Assembly (NCBI GenBank): GCA_964578535.1
Contig: CAZODI010000005.1
Span: forward strand, 1-64,000
Origin: PHBD01 sp964578535
Lineage (GTDB): Bacteria; Desulfobacterota; Syntrophia; Syntrophales; PHBD01
Length of the DNA stretch: 64,000 bases
Direction of reading: 5' to 3'
Shown: in pieces, positions 50,434 to 58,532 of the stretch
Position numbering within the stretch: position 1 is the first letter of the stretch
Layout of the letters: every line of letters begins with the position of its first letter
The notes under the pieces: generated by a model
Databases searched by the model: none
The model's input: only the letters and a program-made list of their open reading frames with translations
What the model was told of the DNA's origin: nothing
Position numbers and translations under genes: made by a program

Positions 50434-50521
50434 AGCGGCGGGACCGCATCTCACGGGGAATCAGGGCAAAGCGTTTTCCGCTTCCCGAGGAATGATGGAA
50501 ACGCAGCAGACGGGCGCTTTT

Positions 50522-51226
50522 TCAACGGCCCGCAAGGGCCAGCCTCTTCTCCAGCCACCTCGACAGGGTCGTGAAGGCAAAACAGATGATGAAATAGACG
50601 ATGGAGATGAACAAAAAGATCTCCGCCGGGTAGATCATGGTCCGGTTGTTCACCTGTGTGGCCACGTGGGTCAGCTCCGACACACCGACAATGAATGCCA
50701 GCGACGTGTCCTTGATCATGGAGACGAACTGGTTGACGAACGACGGGATCATGTTCCGCAGGGCCTGGGGCAGGACGATGAAAACCATGGCCATCCAGGG
50801 GTGAAGGCCTGTCGAGAGGGCCGCTTCGGTCTGCCCTTTCGGGATCCCCTCAATCCCCGCCTGAACAATCTGGGACATGTAGGCGGAGGTGAAGATCGAG
50901 AGGGCCGCAATGACCGTCCAGGCCTCCGGCATCGTCCGTCCCATGACGAAGGGCAGGAGGAAATACATCCAGAAAATCACGAGCAGAAGCGGGATTCCCC
51001 GAACCAGGTTGACCACTGCCAGGGTAGGGTAACGGATCAGCGGATTCCGGACCACGCACATCAGCCCCAGGATCATCCCTCCGAGAAAGGACAGGAAGAG
51101 GGACACGATCGCCAGGTAGAGCGTCAGAAGCACCCCGCCCATGGGCCCGCTGGGGTAGCGGCCGACCATGAAGTGGGCGATGTTGGTCCAGATTACGGTG
51201 AAGTCAAAGCCCCCGTCCACGGTCAC
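50522..51226 (-). CDS. amino acid ABC transporter permease (HisM/GltK type)
   Basis: A 234-residue inner-membrane permease with about five hydrophobic segments. The EAA loop reads IEGIPKGQTEAALSTGLHPWMAMVFIVLPQ, where it contacts the ATPase. The start is a GTG overlapping the stop of the other permease (GTGA), so the two are coupled and probably form a heterodimer. It is last in the transporter operon. Confidence 0.92.
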   Translation of the reverse strand: MTVDGGFDFTVIWTNIAHFMVGRYPSGPMGGVLLTLYLAIVSLFLSFLGGMILGLMCVVRNPLIRYPTLAVVNLVRGIPLLLVIFWMYFLLPFVMGRTMPEAWTVIAALSIFTSAYMSQIVQAGIEGIPKGQTEAALSTGLHPWMAMVFIVLPQALRNMIPSFVNQFVSMIKDTSLAFIVGVSELTHVATQVNNRTMIYPAEIFLFISIVYFIICFAFTTLSRWLEKRLALAGR

Positions 51227-51933
51227 TTTCCTCCCATCATGGGACTGAGAACTTTCCGGTTGTAGATCGTCATCATCCCTGCGATGACCAGCGACAGGAT
51301 CAGGTATACCAGCGTCGCCGCCGTGAACGCCTCAAAGCCCTTGAAGGTGTAACTCTCCACCTGCCTTGCCTGGTAGGTGATCTCCGCCACCCCGATCGTC
51401 ATGGCCAGGGACGAGTTCTTCGTCACGTTGAGGAACTGGTTGATCAGGGGCGGAATCGTCAGCCGGACCGCCTGGGGCAGGACAATGTACAGCATGGAGC
51501 GGATATACGAGAATCCGGAACTGCGGGCGGCCTCCATCTGCTCTTTCGGGATGGAGCGGACCCCGGAGCGGATGTCCTCGGCAATGAAGGCGGAGGTGTA
51601 GATCGTGAGCGCAATGACAGCCGCGGCAAACTCGAAATTCACGCTGTTGAGCCAGTCGTTCACGGCCTTCGGCAGGATCTGGTAGGACCCGAAATACCAG
51701 AAAAAGATCTGGACCAAAAGCGGTGTGTTCCGGAAGAATTCCAGGTACGCGTGGGAAAACCAGAGAATGGGCCTGACATTGCTCATCCTCATGACGGCAA
51801 TGATCAGGCCCAGCAGAAAGGAAAGGACAATCGACCAGACGGAGAGCTCAAGCGTGATCTTGAGCCCCGACACGAGCCATTCGAAATACTGGCCCGAAGT
51901 GACGACCGACCAGTCGAACTGATAGCTGAACAC
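51223..51933 (-). CDS. amino acid ABC transporter permease (GltJ/GlnP type)
   Basis: A 236-residue permease with the HisMQ-type N-terminus (YFEWLVSGLKITLELSVWSIVLSFLLG, FFRNTPLLVQIFFWYF). The EAA loop reads VRSIPKEQMEAARSSGFSYIRSMLYIVLPQ. It lies six bases after the binding-protein stop. Together with the second permease, the ATPase and the binding protein it forms a GltIJKL-like importer for polar amino acids, probably glutamate/aspartate. Confidence 0.92.
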   Translation of the reverse strand: MFSYQFDWSVVTSGQYFEWLVSGLKITLELSVWSIVLSFLLGLIIAVMRMSNVRPILWFSHAYLEFFRNTPLLVQIFFWYFGSYQILPKAVNDWLNSVNFEFAAAVIALTIYTSAFIAEDIRSGVRSIPKEQMEAARSSGFSYIRSMLYIVLPQAVRLTIPPLINQFLNVTKNSSLAMTIGVAEITYQARQVESYTFKGFEAFTAATLVYLILSLVIAGMMTIYNRKVLSPMMGGK

Positions 51934-51939
51934 CGCTTA

Positions 51940-52773
51940 TTACTTCTCCCAGGGCTCTTTCTTCGTCGTGATCTTGAAGGTGCGAGCCATGTGGAAGGCC
52001 ATCCCCTTGGGTCCAAACCACTTGTCGAAGATCTTCTTCGCTTCGCCCTTTTTCTCCATCTCCACGAGCGTCTTGTTCACGAAATCGACCAGGTTCTTGT
52101 CGCCCTTCCGCATCCCGAGGCCATAGGGCTCGTCGGAGATCTGGATGTCGGGAATCTCGTACTTGGTCTTGTCCGGGGCTTTGTCCAGGATGTTGGCCAG
52201 GATCGACTCGTCGGTGGTCACCGCTGCGACCTTGCCCTGCTGCAGGGCCAGAAACGCCTGGGGATAATCGTCGAAGGACAGGATGGTTGCCGTCGGCAGG
52301 GCCTTCTTGGCGTTCTGCTCGGAGGTCGAGCCCTTGGCGGTTCCGATTCTCTTGCCCGCCAGGTCCTGCAGCTTCTTCACCTCTCCCTTCCGGGTGATGA
52401 ACTTCTGCCCGGTGAAGAAGTAGGTGTAGCTGAAGTCGATCTGCTTGGCCCGATCCGCCGTTTTGGTCATCGTGGCGGCGATCATGTCGATGTTGCCGGC
52501 GATGAGCTGGGGGATCCGTGAGGCCGAGGTGACGGGTTTCAACTCCAGCCTGACGCCCATCTTCTTCGCGATGGCCCGGCAGAAATCGACATCATAACCG
52601 ACGATGTCCCGGCTTTTTTCATCGATGTAACCGAACCCGGGCGTGGAATCCTTCACGCCGCAGACGAAGACGCCCTTCTTCTTCGCGTCCACCAGCGTGT
52701 CGGCCGCTGCAGCCGCGCCGCAGAGGGCCACGAAGAAAAGCACCGCCATCAACCATACCGCCGTCCTTTTCAT
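51940..52773 (-). CDS. periplasmic amino acid-binding protein of the ABC transporter
   Basis: A 277-residue type-3 substrate-binding protein (bacterial SBP_bac_3). The signal peptide MKRTAVWLMAVLFFVALCGAAAA is followed by GVFVCGVKDSTPGFGYIDEKSRDIVGYDVDFCRAIAKKMGVRLEL, then LIAGNIDMIAATMTKTADRAKQIDFSYTYF, and GKRIGTAKGSTSEQN. The pattern is closest to glutamate/aspartate-binding GltI-type proteins. It sits between the ATPase and permease genes. Confidence 0.91.
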   Translation of the reverse strand: MKRTAVWLMAVLFFVALCGAAAAADTLVDAKKKGVFVCGVKDSTPGFGYIDEKSRDIVGYDVDFCRAIAKKMGVRLELKPVTSASRIPQLIAGNIDMIAATMTKTADRAKQIDFSYTYFFTGQKFITRKGEVKKLQDLAGKRIGTAKGSTSEQNAKKALPTATILSFDDYPQAFLALQQGKVAAVTTDESILANILDKAPDKTKYEIPDIQISDEPYGLGMRKGDKNLVDFVNKTLVEMEKKGEAKKIFDKWFGPKGMAFHMARTFKITTKKEPWEK

Positions 52774-52800
52774 GTTCCTTCCTCCTTCTATTATTTAAGG

Positions 52801-53535
52801 TTAGTGCATGGGCGACAGGATCTCTTTCAGGAAGAGCTGAGCCCTTTCATGTTTTGGATTCCGGAAGAACTCCTCCGGAGCGGCCTCCTCGAGAACAACC
52901 CCGTAATCCATGAAGATGACGCGGTCCGCCACTTCCCGGGCAAACCCCATCTCGTGGGTGACCACCATCAGGGTCATGCCCGTGTGGGCGAGCCCCTGCA
53001 TGACCTGGAGCACCTCGCCGATCATTTCCGGGTCCAGGGCCGAGGTGGGCTCGTCGAAGCACATGATCTTGGGCTTCATGGCCAGCCCCCTGGCGATGGC
53101 AACCCGCTGCTGCTGCCCGCCGGAGAGCTGGGAGGGATAGGAATCCCGACGGTCCGCCAGCCCCACGCGCTCCAGGAGCGCCATCGCTTCCTCTTCCGCC
53201 TGTTTTTTCGGAAGTTTGCGGATCTTGATGGGAGCCAGGGTGATGTTTTTGATGGCGGTCAGGTGGGGATAGAGATTGAACTGCTGAAAGACAAAGCCGA
53301 TTTCAGCCCGGAGCCTGTTGATGTCCGTCTTCCGGTCCGAAAGGTCCTTGCCGTCGACGACAAGCCGGCCTTTCTGGATGGGCTCCAGCTTGTTGATCGT
53401 CCGGATGAGGGTCGATTTCCCCGATCCCGAGGGGCCGCAGACGACGACGACCTCGCCCTGCTTCACATGGAGATTGATGTCATTGAGAACGTGCAGATCC
53501 TTGAACCACTTGTGGACGGCATCGAACCGGATCAT
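52801..53535 (-). CDS. amino acid ABC transporter ATP-binding protein (GlnQ/GltL type)
   Basis: A 244-residue ATPase. Walker A GPSGSGKST (about residue 34), Q-loop FQQFNLYPHLTAIKN, signature LSGGQQQRVAIARGLAMKP, Walker B IMCFDEPTSALDPE and the switch His in VVTHEMGFAREVADRV are all intact. It energises the amino acid importer encoded downstream. First gene of the operon, behind a good promoter and a perfect palindrome. Confidence 0.94.
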   Translation of the reverse strand: MIRFDAVHKWFKDLHVLNDINLHVKQGEVVVVCGPSGSGKSTLIRTINKLEPIQKGRLVVDGKDLSDRKTDINRLRAEIGFVFQQFNLYPHLTAIKNITLAPIKIRKLPKKQAEEEAMALLERVGLADRRDSYPSQLSGGQQQRVAIARGLAMKPKIMCFDEPTSALDPEMIGEVLQVMQGLAHTGMTLMVVTHEMGFAREVADRVIFMDYGVVLEEAAPEEFFRNPKHERAQLFLKEILSPMH

Positions 53536-53581
53536 CGTGAACTCCGCGTTTCACTTGTCATTTCACGGGAGCGGCAGGGGG

Positions 53582-53602
53582 TGCAGGCATGGAATGCCTG
53601 CA
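53582..53602. promoter_or_regulatory. perfect palindrome in the leader of the amino acid transporter operon
   Basis: TGCAGGCAT-GGA-ATGCCTGCA, a 9-bp perfect inverted repeat, lies about 16-36 bases downstream of the predicted transcription start and 47 bases before the ATPase gene. Its length and symmetry suit a repressor operator; an RNA hairpin is an alternative. Confidence 0.45.
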
Positions 53603-53624
53603 GGGTCCCATGAAACGGAAGCAA

Positions 53625-53653
53625 CCTATAACCCATTCCACCGAACAAATCAA
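53625..53653 (-). promoter_or_regulatory. promoter of the amino acid transporter operon
   Basis: On the minus strand TTGATT (4 of 6) and TATAGG (4 of 6) are 17 bases apart, 90-118 bases before the ATPase start. I see nothing else definite in the 53536-53849 gap. Confidence 0.5.
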
Positions 53654-53849
53654 CGGCCGCGTTTCCCGACCCCGGGGAGATCCTTTTCCCCGCCGCCCCG
53701 GCCGTGCCTCCGGTTCCGTCGCCAAGCGCCCTCGCGGGTTTCCGGCGTTTTGTTCCTTGAAATGGGGCGGGAATTGGTGTACGTGTGAAGCGCAAACGGA
53801 ATCCCGTTTCCCGCAGGCAACTCCCTTATCCCGTTCATGGAGACGTTTC

Positions 53850-54173
53850 ATGCAGAAGATCACCTGTCCTCTCTGTCAGAAGAGTTTCATCTGGACCGAC
53901 AACATGGACCCCAAGGGGAGATGTCCCACCGAAGACTGCGAATGGCGGTACGACATCCACGAAGAGCTGCGGAAAAGCGTCGCCCAGAAGCTCCCCCAAG
54001 CCGACGGGAAGAAGGCGTGCCCGCACTGCGGGGCTCCCGTCGAAGGAGGACTCGTCGTCTGCGACGGCTGCGGCTACGTCGTGGCCGGAGCGAAAGCCTA
54101 TAAAAAAGTGGATGTATTCATCTTTGTCGCCGTCATCCTCCTGGCCCTGTCCATCATCTACCGGTTCCTGTAG
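53850..54173 (+). CDS. small zinc-ribbon membrane protein of unknown function
   Basis: A 107-residue protein with two putative zinc knuckles, CPLCQKSFIWTD...CPTEDC near the N-terminus and CPHCGAPVEGGLVVCDGCGY in the middle. It ends in a single C-terminal membrane helix (VDVFIFVAVILLALSIIYRFL). The ATG at 53850 has GGAG seven bases upstream. It lies 59 bases before gcvT on the same strand; a functional tie is not evident. Confidence 0.7.
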   Translation: MQKITCPLCQKSFIWTDNMDPKGRCPTEDCEWRYDIHEELRKSVAQKLPQADGKKACPHCGAPVEGGLVVCDGCGYVVAGAKAYKKVDVFIFVAVILLALSIIYRFL

Positions 54174-54232
54174 CGGCGGGCCCCGACCATGAGCCGTCGG
54201 CACTCCGAACAGAAGCATCTCGGGAACAAACC

Positions 54233-55351
54233 ATGAACAGAACCCCTCTCTTCAGCCGCCATGAAGCCCTTGGGGCCCGGATCATCGATTTCGGGGGCTG
54301 GGCCATGCCGGTCCAGTACACCAACGTGATCGAGGAGCACCATGCCACCCGGGAGCGGGTCACCCTGTTCGACACCTGCCACATGGGCGAGATCGACGTA
54401 TCGGGCTCCGAGGCCCTGCCGTTCCTCCAGATGGCCCTGACCCGCGACCTGGCTCCGCTCGAGACGGGCCAGATGCGCCTGAGCCTTCTGGTGAACGAGA
54501 AGGGCGGGATCCTGGACGACCTGACGGTATACCGTTTCGGCCTGGATCGATACCGCCTGGTGACCAATGCCTCCACCCTGGAAAAGGATTTCCGCTGGCT
54601 CATGAATCTGCGGGAACGGACGGGGCACCGGGTCGACATCACCGACCGGAGCGACGCCATCGGCAAGATCGACATCCAGGGACCCCGGGCGGAGGGGATT
54701 CTCCAGGGACTCGTTCCGGTCCTTCTCAAGCCGCTGTCCTACTACACGTTCCTGGAAACCTCCGTCGGGTCCGTCCCGGCTGTGATCTCCCGGAGCGGCT
54801 ACACCGGGGAGGACGGCTTCGAGGTCTATGTGGCGTCGGAGGAGGCGGGAAACGTCTGGGATCTCCTTCTCGACGCCGGCAGGGCTCATGGGATCCGGCC
54901 CGCCGGGCTCGGCGCCCGCGACACGCTTCGCCTGGAAGCGGGCATGATGCTTTACGGGAACGAGATGTGCGAAGGCGTCACCCCCTACGAGGTCGTCTAC
55001 GGCTGGCTGGTGAACCTCGAGAAGGACTTCGTCGGCCGCGACGCCCTGGCCAGGCAGAAGCAGGAAGGAATTCGCCGCAAACTGGTGGGATTCCAGATGG
55101 AAGACCGGGGGATCGCCCGCCATGGATACCAGGTCATCCGGGACGGCGCGGTCATCGGCGACGTGACCTCCGGGACCTTTGCGCCGACCCTGCAGCGGGC
55201 CGTGGGATTGGCCTTCGTCCCTCCCGACTGCCGCGAGCCGGGGACCCCGCTCACGATCCGGATCCGGCAGAGCGACGCCCGGGCGACCGTCGTCCCGCTT
55301 CCCTTCTACCGGAAGGAAAAGAAAAACGAATTCTACAACACCTTTATATAA
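54233..55351 (+). CDS. gcvT: glycine cleavage system T protein (aminomethyltransferase)
   Basis: A 372-residue tetrahydrofolate-dependent aminomethyltransferase: LFSRHEALGARIIDFGGWAMPVQYTNVIEEHHATRE at the start, LFDTCHMGEIDVSG, YTGEDGFEVYVASEEAGNVWDLLLDAG and LRLEAGMMLYGNEM follow, then the C-terminal barrel with VTSGTFAPTLQRAVGLAFVP. It releases ammonia from the H-protein-bound intermediate and makes methylene-tetrahydrofolate. No glycine riboswitch fits in the 59-base gap upstream. Only a weak Shine-Dalgarno sequence is seen. Confidence 0.95.
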   Translation: MNRTPLFSRHEALGARIIDFGGWAMPVQYTNVIEEHHATRERVTLFDTCHMGEIDVSGSEALPFLQMALTRDLAPLETGQMRLSLLVNEKGGILDDLTVYRFGLDRYRLVTNASTLEKDFRWLMNLRERTGHRVDITDRSDAIGKIDIQGPRAEGILQGLVPVLLKPLSYYTFLETSVGSVPAVISRSGYTGEDGFEVYVASEEAGNVWDLLLDAGRAHGIRPAGLGARDTLRLEAGMMLYGNEMCEGVTPYEVVYGWLVNLEKDFVGRDALARQKQEGIRRKLVGFQMEDRGIARHGYQVIRDGAVIGDVTSGTFAPTLQRAVGLAFVPPDCREPGTPLTIRIRQSDARATVVPLPFYRKEKKNEFYNTFI

Positions 55352-55360
55352 GGAGCACCT

Positions 55361-55759
55361 ATGGCCAAACCGAATCCGACGGATCGCAGATACTCCCGGG
55401 AGCACGAATGGGCCCTGGCCGGGCCTGACGGAACGGTCACCGTGGGCATCACCGACTATGCCCAGGAGATGTTGACGGACATCGTCTTCGTGGAGCTGCC
55501 GCAGACGGGAAGAAAGGTCCGCCAGGCAGAGGCCTTCGCCGTGGTGGAATCGGTGAAGTCCGTATCCGACATCTACGCCCCCGTAAGCGGCGAGGTCATT
55601 GCCGTCAATTCCGAACTGGAAAGCAGGCCCGAACTGGTCAACCAGGACGCCTTCGGCGAGGGGTGGATCGCCCGGATCAAAATGGACGATCCGAAGGAGC
55701 TGGACGGACTGATGGACGCGGCGGCGTATAGTGAGATGATCCTGCAGGAACCCCACTGA
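55361..55759 (+). CDS. gcvH: glycine cleavage system H protein, second copy
   Basis: A 132-residue lipoyl carrier with REHEWALAGPDGTVTVGITDYAQEMLTDIVFVELP and the classic lipoylation site VVESVKSVSDIYAPVSGEV. It shuttles the aminomethyl group between GcvP and GcvT. AGGAG is seven bases upstream, and nine bases separate it from gcvT. The stop codon is immediately followed by the dispersed palindromic repeat, which separates it from gcvPA. Confidence 0.95.
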   Translation: MAKPNPTDRRYSREHEWALAGPDGTVTVGITDYAQEMLTDIVFVELPQTGRKVRQAEAFAVVESVKSVSDIYAPVSGEVIAVNSELESRPELVNQDAFGEGWIARIKMDDPKELDGLMDAAAYSEMILQEPH

Positions 55760-55883
55760 CAGGCTGCTGAAGAGGGGTCGTCTGCTGTGTTGCCCTCGTC
55801 CCCTGCCGTTCGACGTACGAAAAAGTACGCCTCACGGCCCGGAACTTCGGGCGCCTTGCATCCAACCCCTCTTGAGCAGCTTG
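55760..55883. repeat. dispersed palindromic repeat, full copy B (124 bp)
   Basis: Terminal inverted ends CAGGCTGCTGAAGAGGGGT and ACCCCTCTTGAGCAGCTTG enclose an inner hairpin around TACGAAAAAGTA. It aligns along its whole length with copy A at 3862-3984 (shared CCCTCGTCC, TTCGACGTAC and GCCTTGCATCC), but stem positions differ in a compensatory way. It lies inside the gcv operon between gcvH and gcvPA. Confidence 0.8.
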
Positions 55884-55987
55884 AGCAAAGGCATCTTCAT
55901 ACAAAACCGGCCGGGCAAGATCGCGGGCATGGATGACGAACGTGCCCGCCGGCTTAAGAAAGTGGAAATCCTTTTCAGGACGGTGCC

Positions 55988-57328
55988 ATGGAATACGTGC
56001 CCCACACAGAGCGTGACAGGCGGCGGATGCTGGAAACCATCGGTGTCGCCTCCGTGGAGGATCTGTTTTCTGACATCCCGGAACCCTTCCGGCTGAAGGC
56101 CCCCCTGAACCTGCCGTCGCCCCTGGCGGAGCAGGAGGCCTTCTCCCTGCTGGAGGAGATGGCATCACGGAACCGTCCGGGCCGCATCGTCCTGGCCGGG
56201 GCGGGCGCTTACCGGCACTACATTCCCGCCGTCGTGGGCCATGTTACGGGCCGTTCCGAATTTTACACCGCCTACACGCCCTACCAGGCGGAGATCAGCC
56301 AGGGTATCCTCCAGGCCATCTACGAATACCAGACCATGATCGCCGGCCTGACGGGAATGCAGGTGGCCAACGCGTCCATGTACGACGGCGCCTCCGCCGT
56401 CGCGGAAGCGGCGGTCCTGGCCGCCAAGACCCTGGGACGGAGCCGCCTTGTCACCGCCCGGTCCGTCCATCCCGAGTATCGCCGGGTCCTCTCGACCTAT
56501 GCCTGGGCGAACGGGTACGACGTAGAGGAGGTCCCCTTCGGCGCCGACGGCCGGGTCGACGGGAAAGCGCTGCAGGAAGCCGTCGACGAACGGACGGCGG
56601 CGGTCGTCATCCAGTCCCCCAATTTCTTCGGGGTCATCGAAGACCTCGCCGCCCTCGAGCCGGCGGTCCACGGCCCCGGCGCGCTCCTCGTCGCCGGATT
56701 CACCGAGGCCCTGTCGCTGGGTCTCCTGAAGCCTCCCGGGGCATCGGGGGCGGACATCGTCGCGGGAGAGGGGCAGAGCTTCGGCAATCCCATGGCCTAC
56801 GGCGGTCCCTACCTGGGAATCTTCGCCGCCTCGGAAAAGCTGCTGCGCAAGATTCCGGGGCGCCTCGCCGGGGCCACGGTGGATCGGGACGGGAAACGGG
56901 CCTTTGTCCTGACCCTGCAGACAAGAGAGCAGCACATCCGCCGGGAGAAGGCCACCTCCAACATCTGCTCCAATGAGGCCCTCTGCGCGCTCGCCGCCTC
57001 GGTCTACCTCGCCGGCCTGGGGAAGAACCTGAGAAAGCTGGCCGAGCTGAATGTCTGGAAGGCCCTCTTCCTGAAGGATCTTCTCCTCGGGTTGCCGGGC
57101 TGGAAGCCCGTCTTCAGCGGCCCCGTGTTCAACGAATTCGTGCTCCGCTGCCCGGACCCCCGGGGCACCAATGCGGCCCTTGAAAGGGGGGGGATCGTCG
57201 GCGGCTTCGAGCTGGGGCGCGGTTATCCGGAGTTGGAGGGCTGCCTGCTCTTCTGCGCAACGGAGATGCTCTCCAGGGGCGACATGGAAAGAGCGGCGGA
57301 GATTCTGGCCGGCGCTCGGAGCTCCTGA
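55988..57328 (+). CDS. gcvPA: glycine dehydrogenase (decarboxylating) subunit 1
   Basis: A 446-residue N-terminal half of the split P protein: YVPHTERDRRRMLETIGVASVEDLF, GAYRHYIPAVVGHVTGRSEFYTAYTPYQAEISQG, YDGASAVAEAA, GEGQSFGNPMAYGGPYLGIFA and REQHIRREKATSNICSNEALCALAA. It forms an alpha2beta2 enzyme with GcvPB, which carries the PLP lysine. A gap of about 100 bases separates it from the repeat, and six bases separate it from the thioesterase gene. Confidence 0.95.
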   Translation: MEYVPHTERDRRRMLETIGVASVEDLFSDIPEPFRLKAPLNLPSPLAEQEAFSLLEEMASRNRPGRIVLAGAGAYRHYIPAVVGHVTGRSEFYTAYTPYQAEISQGILQAIYEYQTMIAGLTGMQVANASMYDGASAVAEAAVLAAKTLGRSRLVTARSVHPEYRRVLSTYAWANGYDVEEVPFGADGRVDGKALQEAVDERTAAVVIQSPNFFGVIEDLAALEPAVHGPGALLVAGFTEALSLGLLKPPGASGADIVAGEGQSFGNPMAYGGPYLGIFAASEKLLRKIPGRLAGATVDRDGKRAFVLTLQTREQHIRREKATSNICSNEALCALAASVYLAGLGKNLRKLAELNVWKALFLKDLLLGLPGWKPVFSGPVFNEFVLRCPDPRGTNAALERGGIVGGFELGRGYPELEGCLLFCATEMLSRGDMERAAEILAGARSS

Positions 57329-57334
57329 TCATAA

Positions 57335-57775
57335 ATGGAAAAAATCATGGCCGATTCCAGACCTCCCACTCATGTGGTCACCCGGCTTGTCAAGAGCGAG
57401 GACCTGAACCATCACGGCACCCTCTTCGCGGGCCGGAACGCCGAATGGTTCGTGGAGGCGGGCTTCATCGCCGCCGCGGGCATCACCTCCCCGGCGAACG
57501 TCCTGTGCGTCAACATCCACGGCCTGGTGTTCAAGAAGCCCGTGCCCAGCGGCTCCATCATCCGCTACGAGAGCCGCATCGTGAAGGCCGGGCTGACCAG
57601 TCTCCTGGCCTACATCCAGGTGTTCCTGCAGAACGATATGAGGCTGCTCGTGGACGGCTTCCTGACCTTCGTTCACGTGAACCGGGAGGGACGGCCATTC
57701 CCCCACGGCGTCGTCGTTCCGGAAACCCCGGGAGACCGCCCCATCCTGGAGCGGCTCCGCACCATTTCCGCGTGA
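57335..57775 (+). CDS. hotdog-fold acyl-CoA thioesterase
   Basis: A 146-residue single hotdog domain of the 4HBT/BFIT type: HVVTRLVKSEDLNHHGTLFAGRNAEWFVEAGFIAAAG resembles the HxxxNxxGxxFGG-like active-site region of YciA/acyl-CoA hydrolases, with the usual catalytic Asp position occupied by Glu or Asn. It would hydrolyse a short acyl-CoA. The gene lies between gcvPA and gcvPB with tight spacing, an unusual partner for glycine cleavage; substrate unknown. Confidence 0.8.
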   Translation: MEKIMADSRPPTHVVTRLVKSEDLNHHGTLFAGRNAEWFVEAGFIAAAGITSPANVLCVNIHGLVFKKPVPSGSIIRYESRIVKAGLTSLLAYIQVFLQNDMRLLVDGFLTFVHVNREGRPFPHGVVVPETPGDRPILERLRTISA

Positions 57776-57833
57776 CGCGGGGAGGAAGACCCCTTCCGGT
57801 CCCGAACCATTTCCAGCGAACAAGGAGGACATG

Positions 57834-58514
57834 ATGAAAACGGCATCGTACTTCCGGAAATTCCGGCTCCCTCTGACCCTTCTTTCCGCCTTCCTGTTTC
57901 TGGCTGCCGCCCTGGCCGCCCCGCCGGCTTCCTTCGCGGCCTACTCCAGGACTGCAGACGAAGCCATGCTCACGTTCGACCGGTTCATCGATCTCTACAT
58001 CAAGAAGGATCTGAAAGGGATCATGGCCCTTCACGACGACAGCGTCACGGCCATCGGTACGAACCTCGACGAGCAGTTCATCGGCCGGGAGGCGATGAGC
58101 AAGGCCTACGCCCGGGACTTCGCCCGCATCGACAAGATCAAGTCGATCGGCTGGTCCGTCCTGTCCTCCGGGGCACAGGGATCCGTTGCCTGGGTGGCCG
58201 CGGATCTCCGAATTTCCTGCATCATGGGTGGCGCTGACCGGAACATCGGCGGCCGCCTGACCGCGGTCCTCCGGAAGAAAGGAAAGAACTGGCTGATCGT
58301 TCAGACCCACTACTCCCTGCCGGCGGACAGGATCGTACGGATGGACGCCATGGTCACCTTCGGGCAGATCGATGTCAACAGCGACGGCAAGATCAGCTTC
58401 GAGGAAATCAAGATCTGGATCCGGGACGTCACCCCCGAGGCCTTCCGGAACGCCGACCGGAACGGTGACGGGTACCTGAACCGGGAAGAGTACGATCTCC
58501 TTCGCAAAAAATAG
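57834..58514 (+). CDS. secreted SnoaL-like protein with C-terminal EF-hand pair
   Basis: A 226-residue protein. The signal peptide (basic start, LTLLSAFLFLAAALAAPPASFA) is followed by a cone-shaped NTF2/SnoaL-like domain (DEAMLTFDRFIDLYIKKDLKGIMALHDD, IGREAMSKAYARDFARI, RLTAVLRKKGKNWLIVQTHYS). Two canonical EF-hand loops follow, DVNSDGKISFEE and DRNGDGYLNREE. The EF-hands suggest calcium binding in the periplasm or outside. The second of two ATGs, behind AGGAGG, is preferred. Its place within the gcv operon is unexplained. Confidence 0.78.
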   Translation: MKTASYFRKFRLPLTLLSAFLFLAAALAAPPASFAAYSRTADEAMLTFDRFIDLYIKKDLKGIMALHDDSVTAIGTNLDEQFIGREAMSKAYARDFARIDKIKSIGWSVLSSGAQGSVAWVAADLRISCIMGGADRNIGGRLTAVLRKKGKNWLIVQTHYSLPADRIVRMDAMVTFGQIDVNSDGKISFEEIKIWIRDVTPEAFRNADRNGDGYLNREEYDLLRKK

Positions 58515-58532
58515 GACAGCCCGAGGACTGCC

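Noticed and set aside
48835..50454. A 539-codon minus-strand frame opposite the decarboxylase gene
   Set aside because: It mirrors the real gene in its antisense frame, as GC-rich third positions suppress stop codons. No domain is recognisable, and the plus-strand product has full family motifs.
54174..54232. Glycine riboswitch before gcvT
   Set aside because: The gap is only 59 bases and lacks the conserved tandem aptamer elements.
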